Source: Lyophyllum atratum (lineage: Eukaryota; Basidiomycota; Agaricomycetes; Agaricales; Lyophyllaceae). From it: a stretch of 64,000 nt of DNA. The notes beneath the pieces are model-generated. The model ran no database searches, was not told the origin of the DNA, and saw only the letters and a list, made by a program, of their open reading frames with translations. Positions 22,483 to 34,476 of the stretch are shown piece after piece (the first letter of the stretch is position 1; every line of letters begins with the position of its first letter). A program made the position numbers and the translations under genes. The stretch lies in the NCBI GenBank assembly GCA_014905825.1, contig JACGCN010000032.1, positions 62,001 through 126,000 of the forward strand, given 5' to 3'.

Positions 22483-24207
22483 TTTATACATCGGCCCCCC
22501 GCAATCCTAGATGTACTTACTTCTCGGAAGTCTTTGGTATCCAGAAGCCTCATCATGCTCGCGCATCTGTGACTCTGTCGATAGTGTACTCAACCCCAGC
22601 GTCGACATGCGAACAGGAGATTAAACCCCATTAATAAGTCACGGATAAGCCCATACCATTCATTCCGGAGAATGTTGATTATGATACTTACACATCGATG
22701 GTGGGTGGAAGAAAAAAACTCAAGGTCTCCGCGGAGTGTTATTCGTGTTTGATCATGACTTCAGATCCAAATATTTCCAAAACACATCCCAACATTGATC
22801 AATTTGTCCCTTGACCTCTATCGGAGTCAACTCGGAGTCTCTAGGGCTTTCTTGACCTCCTTCAAGTCGTCATTGGTTGAACCAGTTACCAGGCCGCGTC
22901 AAGGTTTTCGCAGATCAAAATGCGCGATGTGGGCTTGGTGGGCTCATTGCGCTCTCTATTCTTGATATCCTGTCAACACCATACTTATCTGCACAACACG
23001 AACCACGATAACTCCAAGTCCCGTGTCCGACGACTATGACGCCCAGATTCAGAAGACTTGGCCTGGGCAACAGTCGACCCGCGGCGTTATTTTCCATCTG
23101 GGGTGCCGCCGCTCTCGTGCGCCTTGCGTCCAAAGTTCACGCGGGCCTCACTCGGTGTCTTGACGTGACTGCTCGTTCTCGACCCTTCCATCTCATGCGT
23201 CCCACTTAGTATGGGTTGGATCTATGGGCCAGGACAAGTGCGGCGATAAATTAGGTTTCGGCAGTCACCTGAGCGGATGGGTAAGTCCGGAGCTCGAGGG
23301 GTCGTCCAAGGACCACCGCCCCTCATTCGCCATATTTTCCTTCTTAGCAAGTGGAGCACAGAGAGCGGATGGCACACTTCGACAAGTACTCACTACACGG
23401 ATTGTTTATCCTATAACCGTGCAATCCATCTCCCACCTGTAACTTATCTGATGTGACTCGAGGGCTGAGGCTACTATGGCGAATTCGATGTGCCTTTCCC
23501 GCGCGCACCTTAAGCCACTGGCTACGTCAGCTACGTCTGGGCAACTTCCGGTTCAGAATGGGATATAGACTTGGCGCAGGAAGACTCCAGAAGGGTCGAA
23601 GCATTTACATTGAAGCAAGGTTCGAACTTCTCCTGATGATTTCTATCCTAAAGTCCATTTGGGTTGCCCCATGACCTCTCTTGCAGCACCACAAACTGTA
23701 TACTCGTACGCTTATAATATAGGCGAGGGCATCCACCTCCAAAGAGGATGATCTGCGTTCCTGGAAAGGCGCCTGCCTGTCCACCTTGGGTCTCGAGATG
23801 ATGGGATATACTCAAGACGCTCCGTTTCGATGCATCCTTTCGGTTCTGCGAGCCCACCTGACCACAATGATTCGAGTCGCAGTGAATGTTTCTTCGCACG
23901 TCACATCTACCTCCGCCGTCACGAGGACGTTTGGAAGCAGGAGATGTGATTTGGTATCAGGGACTCGGCAAAAATGGGCCTGTTGGACGTATTCATATGT
24001 CGTGTGACGCGCGGAGTCCGTAGACGACTCGGATATATCCAGGAATATGCATCATGCTGTAGAGGAGCTCCCATAAACGCGCTTTAGCGAAGGAGAATCG
24101 TAGGTCATAATATTACAAGTTCAATGGGATGCGGGTGTTGTACATTTGATATACTACTTCACGATGAGACAAGCACGTAGGACTTGATTATGAGGCGTAT
24201 GATTAAC
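22483..24207. other. intergenic region, no gene recognised
   Basis: About 1.7 kb. Several short open frames exist (for example 22915-23133 minus, 23224-23442 plus, 23786-24007 plus), but none shows a conserved motif or a convincing spliced model. It is GC-rich for intergenic sequence in the middle, so a diverged pseudogene cannot be excluded. Confidence 0.35.
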
Positions 24208-24801
24208 TTAATTATAGGGAAGAGCTCCAGTCTATGGAGAAAATAAGCATCAAGTAGAGGTAGCGTGGACAGTAATCTTACCTCTGCATCGCTCGCGACC
24301 ACGATCCCACCATTAGGGGAGGTAGAGGCCCCAGACGAAGTTCGGGCAATCGCAGAGAGATCAACCGCTACAGCCGAATCAGCTAAATCTACTCTTCAAG
24401 ATATAGGAGGTTACATACCAGGCCTCTTCAACGCATTTTTCCTGAACTTCCTAGCAGTCTCGAGCTCTTCGTTGGACATCACATCACTCAACCTTCGCAT
24501 GGCAGGTTGCCTCGACTCGAGGGCTATATCCACATCAGCACCAAGACGAGTAAACATATTAGCAACGCATACGTTTAGGGTGGTCGCTGATGTGTTCAGC
24601 GGCGATCTCTTGGACCTCAAGGTCGAGGTTAATGCGCTCGTCATCCAAGGCGGCCATCTCGTGGTCTACTTCACTATCCAGGCTGCCCCAACTGTATGGT
24701 CCGGCGCCGCCCTTGCGAATGGACTTGTCGTGGCCAGTCTTGGACTCAGAGCGGTCCTTATTGAGGGCGCGAGGGTATGTGGCACGAGCGGTGCGAGTCA
24801 T
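24208..24801 (-). CDS. Stm1/HABP4-like hyaluronan/mRNA-binding family protein
   Basis: This small basic protein resembles fungal Stm1-like ribosome-preservation factors of the HABP4/PAI-RBP1 family. Exon 1 begins MTRTARATYPRAL and carries the family core RSESKTGHDKSIRKGGAGPY followed by SWGSLDSEVDHE. Exon 2 after a 47-nt intron reads ESRQPAMRRLSDVMSNEELE and TARKFRKNALKRP. Exon 3 reads VDLSAIARTSSGAS, and a last short exon ends TGALPYN at a TAA (24208-24210). All introns are GT-AG and in phase. The family binds ribosomes or mRNA through its basic RGG/KGG core. A 193-codon open frame on the opposite strand covers the same bases but has no protein character and is taken as its shadow. Confidence 0.85.
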
Positions 24802-26985
24802 GATGAAGAGTCAAGGAAAGGAATACTCAGAGCGTATGTAAGTTGATGTTTGTGGTGTGTGGTGTGTAAACTACTGACTGACCTGCCATGTTTGGAGATT
24901 TTATAGCCCCGTCTCCACCGATGTCAACACGGAACCACAAATCGTCAATCTTGGGTCAATCATTCCAGAGCATTCCATCCCTTTCACCGCGATCAGCCCT
25001 TTGCCATCCGCCTTTGTCTATCCCTTGATATCCATCCTTTGTCCATTCATGCTTCCAGCCCTGCGATAGAACAATCGCTTTACATCCAGTACTGCTCAGC
25101 CACAAGCGAGAATGCGGGGAAGCTCGTCATCGCAACACGTGTTACGAATATAACCGCAGACGCCACGTGGGGACGATCGAGGCTAACCCAGAATGGGCGA
25201 TGTGAGGCTCTTCAACACGAACCACTGCGTCCTAAGCGCACCATCATGTAGACTTGGAGGGCCTGGAACTTCTGCTCAGCCATTCAAAGTAACCTCATAT
25301 GCTTCTTGCTGCACGCGCAACTATCCGGTGCTTGTCAGTGAGCCACTCGAAAATAGCCAGTGACGATCTTCGATAAATATTTCATTCGCAGCGGCTTAGT
25401 ATGATGTCGAACGTCGAGGCTTTTCGCTTCGGTATAAGGCTGACGCTACCGACGTTTACCTTCCCGGATCCTGGGACGCGACCGAACCTGACCGGTAACA
25501 GATCCGGGAAGAACCAGCCAATTTGATTGTTGGACAGTCCCGTGCAGCTTCCGACTCCTGTATACGGTGCAGCACCGAGCCCCGTGGGCGCAGGCCCTAA
25601 GCTTCATCGTACGCTTGCTTAACTGCCTCCAAGACGTAAGTAAGTTTGTTCCGTGTAATACGTTCTTCAACAACGCTCAACGAGTTTCATGAAGATCCGT
25701 TTGAATTTGACCTTCCACCGCCTCTCATTGTTCGTCTCGCGATACTGGCCCAGGCTCACACGAGCGGTGAGACGCTAGACGGGGGAAGGCAGCTTACGGT
25801 GAGGTTCGAAGGGGAGACAGGAGGGCGGGGGATATCGCCGGCTCGCATCCACAGACACACGTCACGAGAGGCAGAATATCGGCCTTGGTCGCCAACCTCG
25901 ATACTCTTGGCGGCCTCGTAGGACTCCTATCTTCGTTCGACGAGCCATGTTTGCATTGCGTATGTCTGGGTATCGAGCCTCTGCCCATTCCGCTATTGCT
26001 ACAGTCTACTCTGCACCGTAGGGCCCTCCGTCATTGAATTCTCCCTCGAAGCAATTGCCACGTAATACGCCCCAAAGTAGATGCGTAACTCATCATTGAC
26101 CTGGTGTGCCCAATGGATGTACCTATCAGTTCCGGAGCCATGTCGGTGGTCAAGGTATGACAGTTCTACCAATCGAGCACCAGGCCCGAGCGCTCAAGAC
26201 GCGGACGTTCAGCGTTGGTGTTAGATTTTTGTAATGACAAGGTGCGTCCAGCCAGACAGCTACTCCATACCTGGCTTTGAATTCGCTTGAACAGTCAGAG
26301 AAGACTATCATTCATGTTATGAGCCTGCTCGTTTTGTTTCCTCACAAGCAAATTCAACCCATTCTTTTCGGGTCTCCGGTGTAATCCAACGCGTCAGTCA
26401 ACAAGCGGTTTTAGCATGATTATTGACCACTTTGCCTGGTCTGCAGAAGGAGTCCCAGCGTATCTAACAGCAAGCCCTTGAAGTCCGCTTGCATTCCACG
26501 GATTTGACTTGGAGCACCTGAGATCGGAACAGATGACGTTGGCGTATCGATCTGACACCGTTTCGCCCCCCGTTCTCGTTACTCCCTCAGTCTTTGCGGT
26601 GCTGCGACGCCTGATCCGGCGTATGGATCGCGGTTGCATCAGAGCTTATCTGTAATAGGTCGAGGAGACATTGACACGTGTAGACGTACAGCGCTTTTAT
26701 GACAGTCGTTACTACAGATTTCGAGCAAGAGGTCATCTGGAGGTGAGCATTTGGACATTGGTGCACCGAACATGGTGTTGATCAGTGAGTCGATCGTTTC
26801 ACACAACAGGCGACAGGTGTTTGCCTCTTTGGTATCGAAATAAGCTTGCGTCTGATCTTTGATCTCATCTTCGAGTCTATCAGGGATTTACACTGTCATC
26901 TCTGACTGCCTATAAAGACAGGGGTAAGGATGTGCTAAACCTACTCCCCTTGCACTCAAGTCGAGGCCCTAGTTGGTTCAACACC
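24802..26985. other. long intergenic region, no gene recognised
   Basis: About 2.2 kb without a gene I can support. Open frames are short and unrelated (25446-25673 minus, 25646-25921 plus, 26394-26639 minus). The 3' end holds the promoter of the DUF6534 gene. Confidence 0.4.
26911..26917 (+). promoter_or_regulatory. TATA box of the DUF6534 gene
   Basis: TATAAAG lies 69 bp upstream of the start codon at 26986, with pyrimidine-rich sequence between. Position and sequence fit a core promoter. Confidence 0.45.
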
Positions 26986-28700
26986 ATGGCCTCCGAACTT
27001 CCTCCCATTCCTGATAACATTACTGCCATGTGAGCATCATCGTTCGCTCTCTCCTATTCTTGTCCTCATACAAAACTATGAATAGCACAGCACCTCAAGT
27101 AAGTGGTGTAAGGCGAAGCACGCAAATGTTGTCGCGTTAATGAACTGCTCAGATAATCGGAACAATATTTAATTGGGCCCTTTACGGCGTATTGTCGGTC
27201 CAAGTTTGTACGTCGCATGTCCATGCAGCACGATTCTCTCGGAGTACACACTGATCGTGTTTGAACAGACGTTTATTACCTTAATTTTCCCGAGGACAAG
27301 CTTACGTCAAAATGCCTTGGTGCGACCTATGCCTTCTACCATGTTCCGGAATGGTACGCTGATTTAGGATCGCTCTGTTCTACAGTCTACGGAACCTACG
27401 TTTTCGAAATGATCCAGACCGCGCTTTCTGCTGCCGATTTGTACTACTGGTGCGGAATATCCATCTGCTATGTTTTCAATACCCATCGACAGCGGTGTAC
27501 ACCAGGTTTTCAAGTGGATATGGGAACATGATTGCTCTCGGGGATACTTTTATCTCACCCTTGGATACACCATTCCTGTGTGGGATCATAGCTGCCGTAG
27601 TGCAGTGTTTCTTTGCGTATAGAATTTGGACGCTGAAAAGATCGTATTGGTGGCTCGTTGTTCTCATCGTCTTGGTATGAGTTGCGTGTCTACGCACATC
27701 CTCTGACTAAGATTTACTTCAATCTAGACGGCTATGCTTCAGACCGCGGGAGCTTTTGGGACAGCATTCCGAGTCAGTACTTCGATATTTTATAGGTTTT
27801 GTTGATATCTGATATCCGTGCAGGCTTTCAAACTAGGGAAGTTCAGCCGCTTCCATGAAAATGTCTTATTCCCCGCTTCATTCCATGTACAGTCCTCCGA
27901 ACCCTTTGATAGTCATCAAACCTAATCCCACAGGAATGTCATCCAGGTCTGGCTCCTCGGCGATGCCGTATCCGATATCTTGATCGCTGGGACGATGGTT
28001 TGGATAGTGAGCACGACCATTCACCTAGATAAGAGTGACTATTGAGGCGATACAAACCCCAGTTTCATAAGTCCCAGAAACAAGAATACCAGCACGCGAA
28101 TAAAATACTCGCCAAGCTCATTCGCCTAATTGTCGAGACAAACACGCTTACTGGTGAATATTGAAGTTCACTCCTGTTAAGGGTCGACAGCTGATCACCT
28201 TCAGCGAGCATGGCGTTGCTGTCATTCATCTTATATGCCGGATTTCCTGTAAGCGTCTCTCAAATCAGGTACACTGTCACGACCACCTAACCTTTATTAT
28301 GTAGGGAGAAGATTTTTTCATCTGCACGTACGTGCCAATGAATGACCCAGACCGTTGATCTGTGAGAACTAATTGAGCTATCAAGGACTCTCATAATGGG
28401 GAAACTGTGCGTTCCATACCTCATCCGAATTCCCTCATTGACGCGTCTGTGATCCATTATTGTAGATATTCCAACACGCTTCTTGTCACTTTCAATAACC
28501 GCATCGCCCTTCGGAAAGCCATCATTGCGGATCATAGCAGCACATCAAGTCGTACCCGCGCAACTAACCGGCATTCCCTTGGACGCCCGTTCGATGCCGC
28601 AGCTAGCAATACCTATCATATTACCTCAGATAGGTTTCAGCGTGGCGGGAAGTCCCAAGGTCTGGGGAATATAGAAATCGAGGTGAGCTCGATCTATTGA
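26986..28700 (+). CDS. DUF6534-type integral membrane protein
   Basis: A multi-exon membrane protein of the family expanded in Agaricomycetes. The N-terminal exon MASELPPIPDNITAI is followed by IIGTIFNWALYGVLSVQ, the typical first membrane helix, and VYVYYLNFPEDKLTSKCLG. Later exons give GSLCSTVYGTYVFEMIQTA, LDTPFLCGIIAAVVQCFFAY, VWLLGDAVSDILIAGTMVW and a C-terminal YSNTLLVTFNNRIALRKA, the family's end motif. Seven membrane helices are expected. At least eight short exons are involved and some junctions are uncertain, especially around 27465-27500. No function is known for the family. The copy stands alone here. Confidence 0.8.
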
Positions 28701-29539
28701 CTGGCAGAATTCGAAGACCGATTATCCGTTGGTCTGATTACAGGTGTTGAAGGAGAGTGTCGAAGTAACGGATATGGCCTGAGTGTAAGATGCTCAAGAG
28801 TCTGAAACTATACCCCAGACAATATGAACATACTAGTAGTTTTATAATCATTTGACTATTATCGTTGCATAGCCAGTTCCATTATATTTCAAGTTATTCT
28901 GGGAGTACTGTTGAGCATTGGGATGACCGGGGATGGCATGCTATGTTGTATGGTATTTCCTCTCTATTTATAAAACGAGGCTAAGTCACCAGCGACTTAA
29001 ACTTGATCTGATCATACCGTGGATTTCAAGTTGACATTTTGTGGCCAGACCGAAAGCACGACTGTCCCCCTGGAGGACCTTTCCGGAGATCGGAAGTTCG
29101 TACGTGCTGGCGGCCCGCGGGTCTCGAGGAGATTGCAGGTCAGGGGTCCCTGTTAATGTTATACCACAGGTCTGTGGATAGGTCATACAATCTCAAGACC
29201 TTGGCTGAGCGGCTCTGACCTGTGGACGATGGCAAATGTAACCGGGGCAATGCCGGGACGAGGATCGTAATCGATTGCCGACTTACTGTAGTACATGTTG
29301 TAGACCAAATATTCCTCACTGAGGTGTAGCGTTTGAGGTTCGATAGTTATCTATCCATGAATTGAGGATTTATACGTACTATAGACAAGTCAGACTGTTG
29401 CGATCGGAGTTGCCAGCTGGGAAAGAGAGTTGTTTAGAGGAGTCGCCTGAGCCAAACTCCGGCTTTCCAGGCCCGCTGTCTAATCGCTCTCATGCTTGTC
29501 TTACGCCCCAATCAAGCTCCCAGTGAGAGCTAAGAAGTT
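28701..29539. other. intergenic region
   Basis: About 840 bp with no recognisable coding sequence on either strand. A minus-strand open frame at 28986-29186 lacks any motif. Confidence 0.45.
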
Positions 29540-31186
29540 ATGAGGCTTGTACATCTCGTATATATCCACGGATTTCAAGGTATGTTGTTTCCTCGATTAA
29601 TACGTGGACCCCAGCTTCAACTCCCTTCTAGGCAACGACACGACTTTCCAGGTACTCAGACTTACTATCCCTTCGACATGACGAACTTACTGGGGCTTAC
29701 AGTCGTTTCCGACTGACCTGCAACGATACCTTTCGACACATATACCTAGCCGCCTGAATCTGAATATCCAAAGCAGTTTATACCCCACATACAAGAGCGT
29801 CAAGCCGATCTCGTTTGCAACGAAGAATTTCCTGGAATGGTGTGTCCAAAATTGAATTGATACGCCGAGTACCAACAATGGTACACCATAGGCTATCTAC
29901 CCAGCCTCCAGGTCCCGTTATCCTTCTAGGACATTCTATGGGCGGCCTACTTGCCGCCGAAGCCGCAACCCATGCGTCCAATAACCCTGGAACCAAGCCC
30001 ACACGAATAATCGGAATGATTGCCTTTGATACCCCATATCTAGGAATGCATCCCCATGTTGTCATCACCGGAATAGCGTCATTGTTTCAGGGCGATGAAG
30101 GGAAGAAGACTGAGACCGAGATGAATGACGCCACAGAAGTCACGATCGTCGACGGGAACGTTACGGATGGTTGGGATGCATTTAAGAATAATCTTGATGG
30201 TATGCTTCTCATTGCTACTTTCCAGTCAGGATATCCTAAATGACCCCACAGCCGAAACACGACCCTCATCGCTTGTGGCATCAGGCTCAAACACTCGGAC
30301 ATCGCCTATTCCATCCCAATCATCTACGTTCTCATCCCAGCTATCGCCATCGCCATTGCCTTTCGTTGATCGCACCATGGCCTTCCTCACATCCCACTCT
30401 AACGATCCCCTTGTCCGCTGGGCGCGAAAACATGCCGACGATCCCTTCAGCGCCAGCAAGCGCTGGATTGTCGAGCATTTCCAGTTTGGCTCCTGCATGT
30501 TCGATCCTAGTGGACTGAAAGATCGCTACTCGCGGCTTGTCGCATGGCAAGGAGGCGTATGGGTCAATTATTGGACGCAGACCGTCCCAAGAGCAAAAGT
30601 CGACGGTGGGGCTAGTCCTGTCACGGATGACCTCATGGAGCAGAAAGAAGTTGCAGAGAATGATGCGGCCCTCCTCCATATCGGAATGGCGACCGATAAA
30701 GAGCCTCCGCTGGAGTCACTCTCCTCGGTAACTACTGAGCCCATAGCTTCGTCGCCACCTCCACCTCCACTTTCTCCGCCGGCCGCACAGGTGCATGGTG
30801 CACTCACGGAATTGGAAGCGAAAGCAGCCGCTAAAGCAGAACGTCAGACAGCTAAGGATCTTGACAAGGATCGTAAGCAAGCAGAGAAGAATCGCCAGAA
30901 AGCGTTGAAGAAGGAGCAGAAGCAGCGAGAGGCGGATGCTAAGGAAGCGCGGAAGGCTGAGAAGGAGAACAATAGGATAAAGCCAGGACGCCATTTCATA
31001 GTCCTTCCCACGGGATTGGGTCAAGTACTTGGTGGTGGCGAGAACTGGGACAAGGTGCTGATCGGAGGCGTCGAGGATGAAGTCGCTGCTCATACTGGGC
31101 TATTCATTCGGGGGCAGAATTTGGATTATGACGGGCTCGTTGAAAGGGTTGGCAACAAGGTGCTGGGATGGTGCGAAACACTATAA
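29540..31186 (+). CDS. alpha/beta hydrolase, DUF676-type lipase
   Basis: The first exon MRLVHLVYIHGFQG starts the core fold directly. Further exons, joined across introns of about 50 nt, give NDTTFQSFPTDLQRYLSTHI, then LSTQPPGPVILLGHSMGGLL with the nucleophile elbow GHSMGG (about 29932-29950), and IIGMIAFDTPYLGMHPHVV. This arrangement matches intracellular lipases or palmitoyl-hydrolase-like proteins of the DUF676 group in fungi. After residue about 200 come a conserved region (RWIVEHFQFGSCMFDPSGL, WVNYWTQT) and a Lys/Glu-rich coiled coil (about 30810-30975, KAAAKAERQTAKDLDKDRKQ). The C-terminal block HFIVLPTGLGQVLGGGENW looks conserved. The catalytic Asp and His cannot be placed with certainty. 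The product is probably soluble, with no signal peptide. Confidence 0.82.
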
Positions 31187-31498
31187 TCCTTAAGTTCTGC
31201 ACGCTTGCCCTGCTTGGCGCACAATGATTTACAATCATAAGGGTACGTTGTAACCATAATCGAGTAATATTCACACTGACTCAGCTCCTAGGTCAATAGC
31301 ACCACAGGTCAGCGCCAGCTTTGAGACATAGATGTAATTAATTGCTCCCCTGTATTTTTGTGACTTACCCAACGCCTGACGCTCTAACATGAAATTATCG
31401 TCTATGAGATATCTATTTTTGTTTTAGGGTCGACACTACGAAGCAGGTGGTAAGGGAGCCGGTGGCGAAGAGGAGTCAAGCTCGAAGCTGGGACTGCT

Positions 31499-33488
31499 TC
31501 AAAGCCACTGGGTACCTTTCCTTTTTGAGGAGAGATACCGGGAGATACAGAAACACACAGTCCCTGCGGAAACGGAAAGCCCGGCGAAGACGATCGGCCT
31601 CCACCATATGAAAGACGTGGAAAGTAACGCGCCCGCGATCGGCGTACCTAAGGTATGGGACGTATAAGTGAACTGTATATAAGCGGTTGAAGTTAAGAAG
31701 ATTCATACCAATAAGCGCACCCAGGCCTAGGAATAATCGGAAAAATCATTGATTAGTTATGAACGTACTATACAGTTCAGGCTGAGCTTTTACATACCCG
31801 TGAAAGTGAAGCAAATGCCCAGGCGCGCCCCAATTTCCGAGGTGCTCTTGGCCGAGGAACTTATCATTGGTGTAGAAAGGCCGTTATCTGAGGAATGAAC
31901 AGAAAGGTGAAAACATGTACAACAGGACTCCGGAAGTGACGGAACTAAACATACATGTTCCTGAGAAAAAGCCATATAGCACGGTAAAGACAATAGTCCC
32001 CGCAGCATCTTTGACGGCCAATGTACAGAAAATGAGGACGGCGGCGGTGGAGATGCACGGTATCATCATGTTGAATATGCCCACGCGGTAGACCAGCATG
32101 CCTGGTAGGATTCGACCGAGGATACTGGAGGCATTGAGAATGGTAATCTGATTGAACTAAGTTTCGACCGGACGGGAAACAACACAAGGCGGACGAACGG
32201 TATAGAACGCGAGATTTGGATCAATGCCGTTTTTGATGGCATTCAGCTGGACAAAGAATATAGGGAAATACAAGCCGGTGAAGATGAGGAAGGTTCTGAA
32301 TGCCACCAGAGGGTCAGAAAGTAATTAAGATAAAAGGCAGCGAGACCTACCCCAATACCATGACGACATATGGTAGATCACGCGCGAAGGTCTTGAAGAC
32401 GGTTGAAGTGCTCATGTTACTCTTCGTAGGCCGTATTCTCGGCCTGACGAGAGGAATTGCGATGACGAAAAGACCGAGGCATAGACATGCACTGGCCCTT
32501 ATACCAGCATGGAAACCAGTCGTGCTGTAGAAGAGTTTATTGAGCATTATGGGATGAACGGCCCCCCCAATTGCAGAGCCCTGTGGAGTAGCGGATCAGT
32601 AATTTGTGCAAAGAACGAAGGCCCAAACCAACGGTGGTGGCTATGCCCATCGCAACCGCGCGATGACGATGGAAGTATTGGGAGATAACCGCCATGCATG
32701 GCACATAAGTCATACCAACTGCGATGCCAACTCCTAGACCTTGAGCAAGGAAAACCTGACGGGGAACTGTCAATCCACGCAACAGAGTCCACACAAGCCA
32801 AGGAAAACAACCTGATAATATTGCTCCGGTTGAATCAGGGAGAGCATGAAGAGACAGAAGACCAAAAGAGAGGAACCACCGATCATTAGGTGGTAACTGG
32901 TGATTATGAGACCTAGAGCAAAAGAAATATGGGATAGACCCACAAGTATCCAGTGTCAAACCCTCTACCAGCTACTAGGCCTCCAGACAAGGTGAGGAAA
33001 AGCTGGACGCTGCCAATCCAACTGTCGGTGGTCGGTATAGATCTCTCTCTGCTTCGATGATTTGGTTGGACTTACCTAATTTGTGACGACGAATACTTGT
33101 CGCCTAGATAATTCCTGACGTAGTAATCTGTGGAAGACACTTGAACGGTGGAAAGAGGATTATTATCATTGCTTAAACTTGCCGTTATATACTCCGTAGG
33201 AATTTGTGCATCTGGTGAGATCGCGAGTTCAGTGCTTGACATTGATCGAGGATTCAGAGGGTAAACACTCACCCAAAAGTGCTGAATTGGATCAGCCAGC
33301 TGCATTGACACAGATGCGATTATCAAGGTCGGTTTGGGTGAAAGGAGATTCACTTACACTCCGAGAACGACCGACCAAGCTCTCCATCCACCATCTGGGT
33401 ATTCCAGGTCCCCAGCTGGTTCTGGAAGACGCCCTGGACTTGAAGAGCCCCCCTTCTCTAATTCCGATGGCTGTTCTTTGCCTTCCAT
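31499..33488 (-). CDS. MFS monocarboxylate-type transporter, copy A
   Basis: One of three paralogous major facilitator permeases of the fungal monocarboxylate/riboflavin-transporter-like group. The start MEGKEQPSELEKGGSSSPGR leads to YPDGGWRAWSVVLG, the family's cytosolic entry motif. Later exons include DYYVRNYLGDKYSSSQI, GIFNMMIPCISTAAVLI and SFIWWRPIVFAGLSVSAG, and the protein ends with SKRKGTQWL at 31499-31501, a tail shared with copies B and C. Twelve membrane helices in many short exons are expected. Several exons are interrupted by introns of 50-60 nt. It is divergent from copy B, so the two share the 33489-34476 spacer. The substrate is unknown; homologues carry carboxylates, but most Agaricomycete members are uncharacterised. 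Confidence 0.82.
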
Positions 33489-34476
33489 TTGTCGTATCTT
33501 TTATGAGGCGGAAAAGGATCGCGGCGAAGGTGTGCAATTGGGGAAGACTCAAGAGGGTACTTCTTGTACATTGGTCGCCATTGACCAATTTAAGGTACAG
33601 TAACCGAGAAACTGAGTCATGTCGGTTGGTGCTTTTTCAGCATCGAGAAAAGCATGAAGCTCCTCGCGTAAGCGCTCGTATGGGTTTCACGGTGGCCCCT
33701 GTCGATTGAAAGGAAACGGATCTGATAAGATGAATAAAATATAGGAAAGAGAACCTCAACAGTCAAGGACACATTGGAAGTAGGCACAGAGAGTACCCAC
33801 ACAGTCAAGGCGTATTGATGGTTGCAACACAAGGTTGGAATTGGCCCCCCACGTGGGTCGGACCGCCACCGGCAAACATAAAGCCGCACATCGCCGGGTG
33901 GACCGGTACCCTTGAACAAACGGTCACGACTCGACTCAGACTCCTCCACGAAACGTCAACGTCCATGGCCGATGGGGTTACAAAATCTCTTCATCAGTTT
34001 TCTGTCTGAAGGGTCAAATTCTCGCTGAATAGTGGTCTATTACAAATGAAACTACGTTGAAGATGGACTATTACAATTTACAGGGTGCGGCGCGTCAGAG
34101 ATCATTTTCAGCCCTGAGATGATTTTGTACGAGATCTTTTGAATGACGGTGGCTGTAGTGGGTTTTTCTTGGCCATCACCTTCTGTTCACATCTGTGACC
34201 GTTGCCAGAGTTTTGAAGGGTATACAGTGTGCGTATGCCTACCGTGTACTCGAATTATTCACATACTTGATCGACAGTCTCTTCAGCGAGAACGCAAATC
34301 TGTGATCATCAGGTGCTAAGGTCCTGTCGTCCTTTTCTCAAGGCCTAGGGCGTCCCTGGTGATTGGATCCGAGGAAGTCGACATCGCCGTTCGAGATCCC
34401 TTCAAGTTAGCGTTCTCTGCGTCTATCACTTATGTTCACATCTCAACCCCCAGGTGGCAGCCTCCCCCAAACGACA
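33489..34476. promoter_or_regulatory. shared upstream region of divergent transporters A and B
   Basis: About 990 bp separating the start codons of two divergent paralogous transporters. It contains a perfect palindrome CCCACGTGGG at 33848-33857 (an E-box, the core bound by basic helix-loop-helix factors such as fungal Pho4-like proteins). No coding sequence is evident. A role in joint regulation is an inference from the arrangement. Confidence 0.35.

Noticed and set aside
24265..24846. 193-codon open frame on the plus strand
   Set aside because: It is antisense to the Stm1/HABP4-like gene, whose minus-strand exons match a known family and splice cleanly. The plus frame has no protein character.
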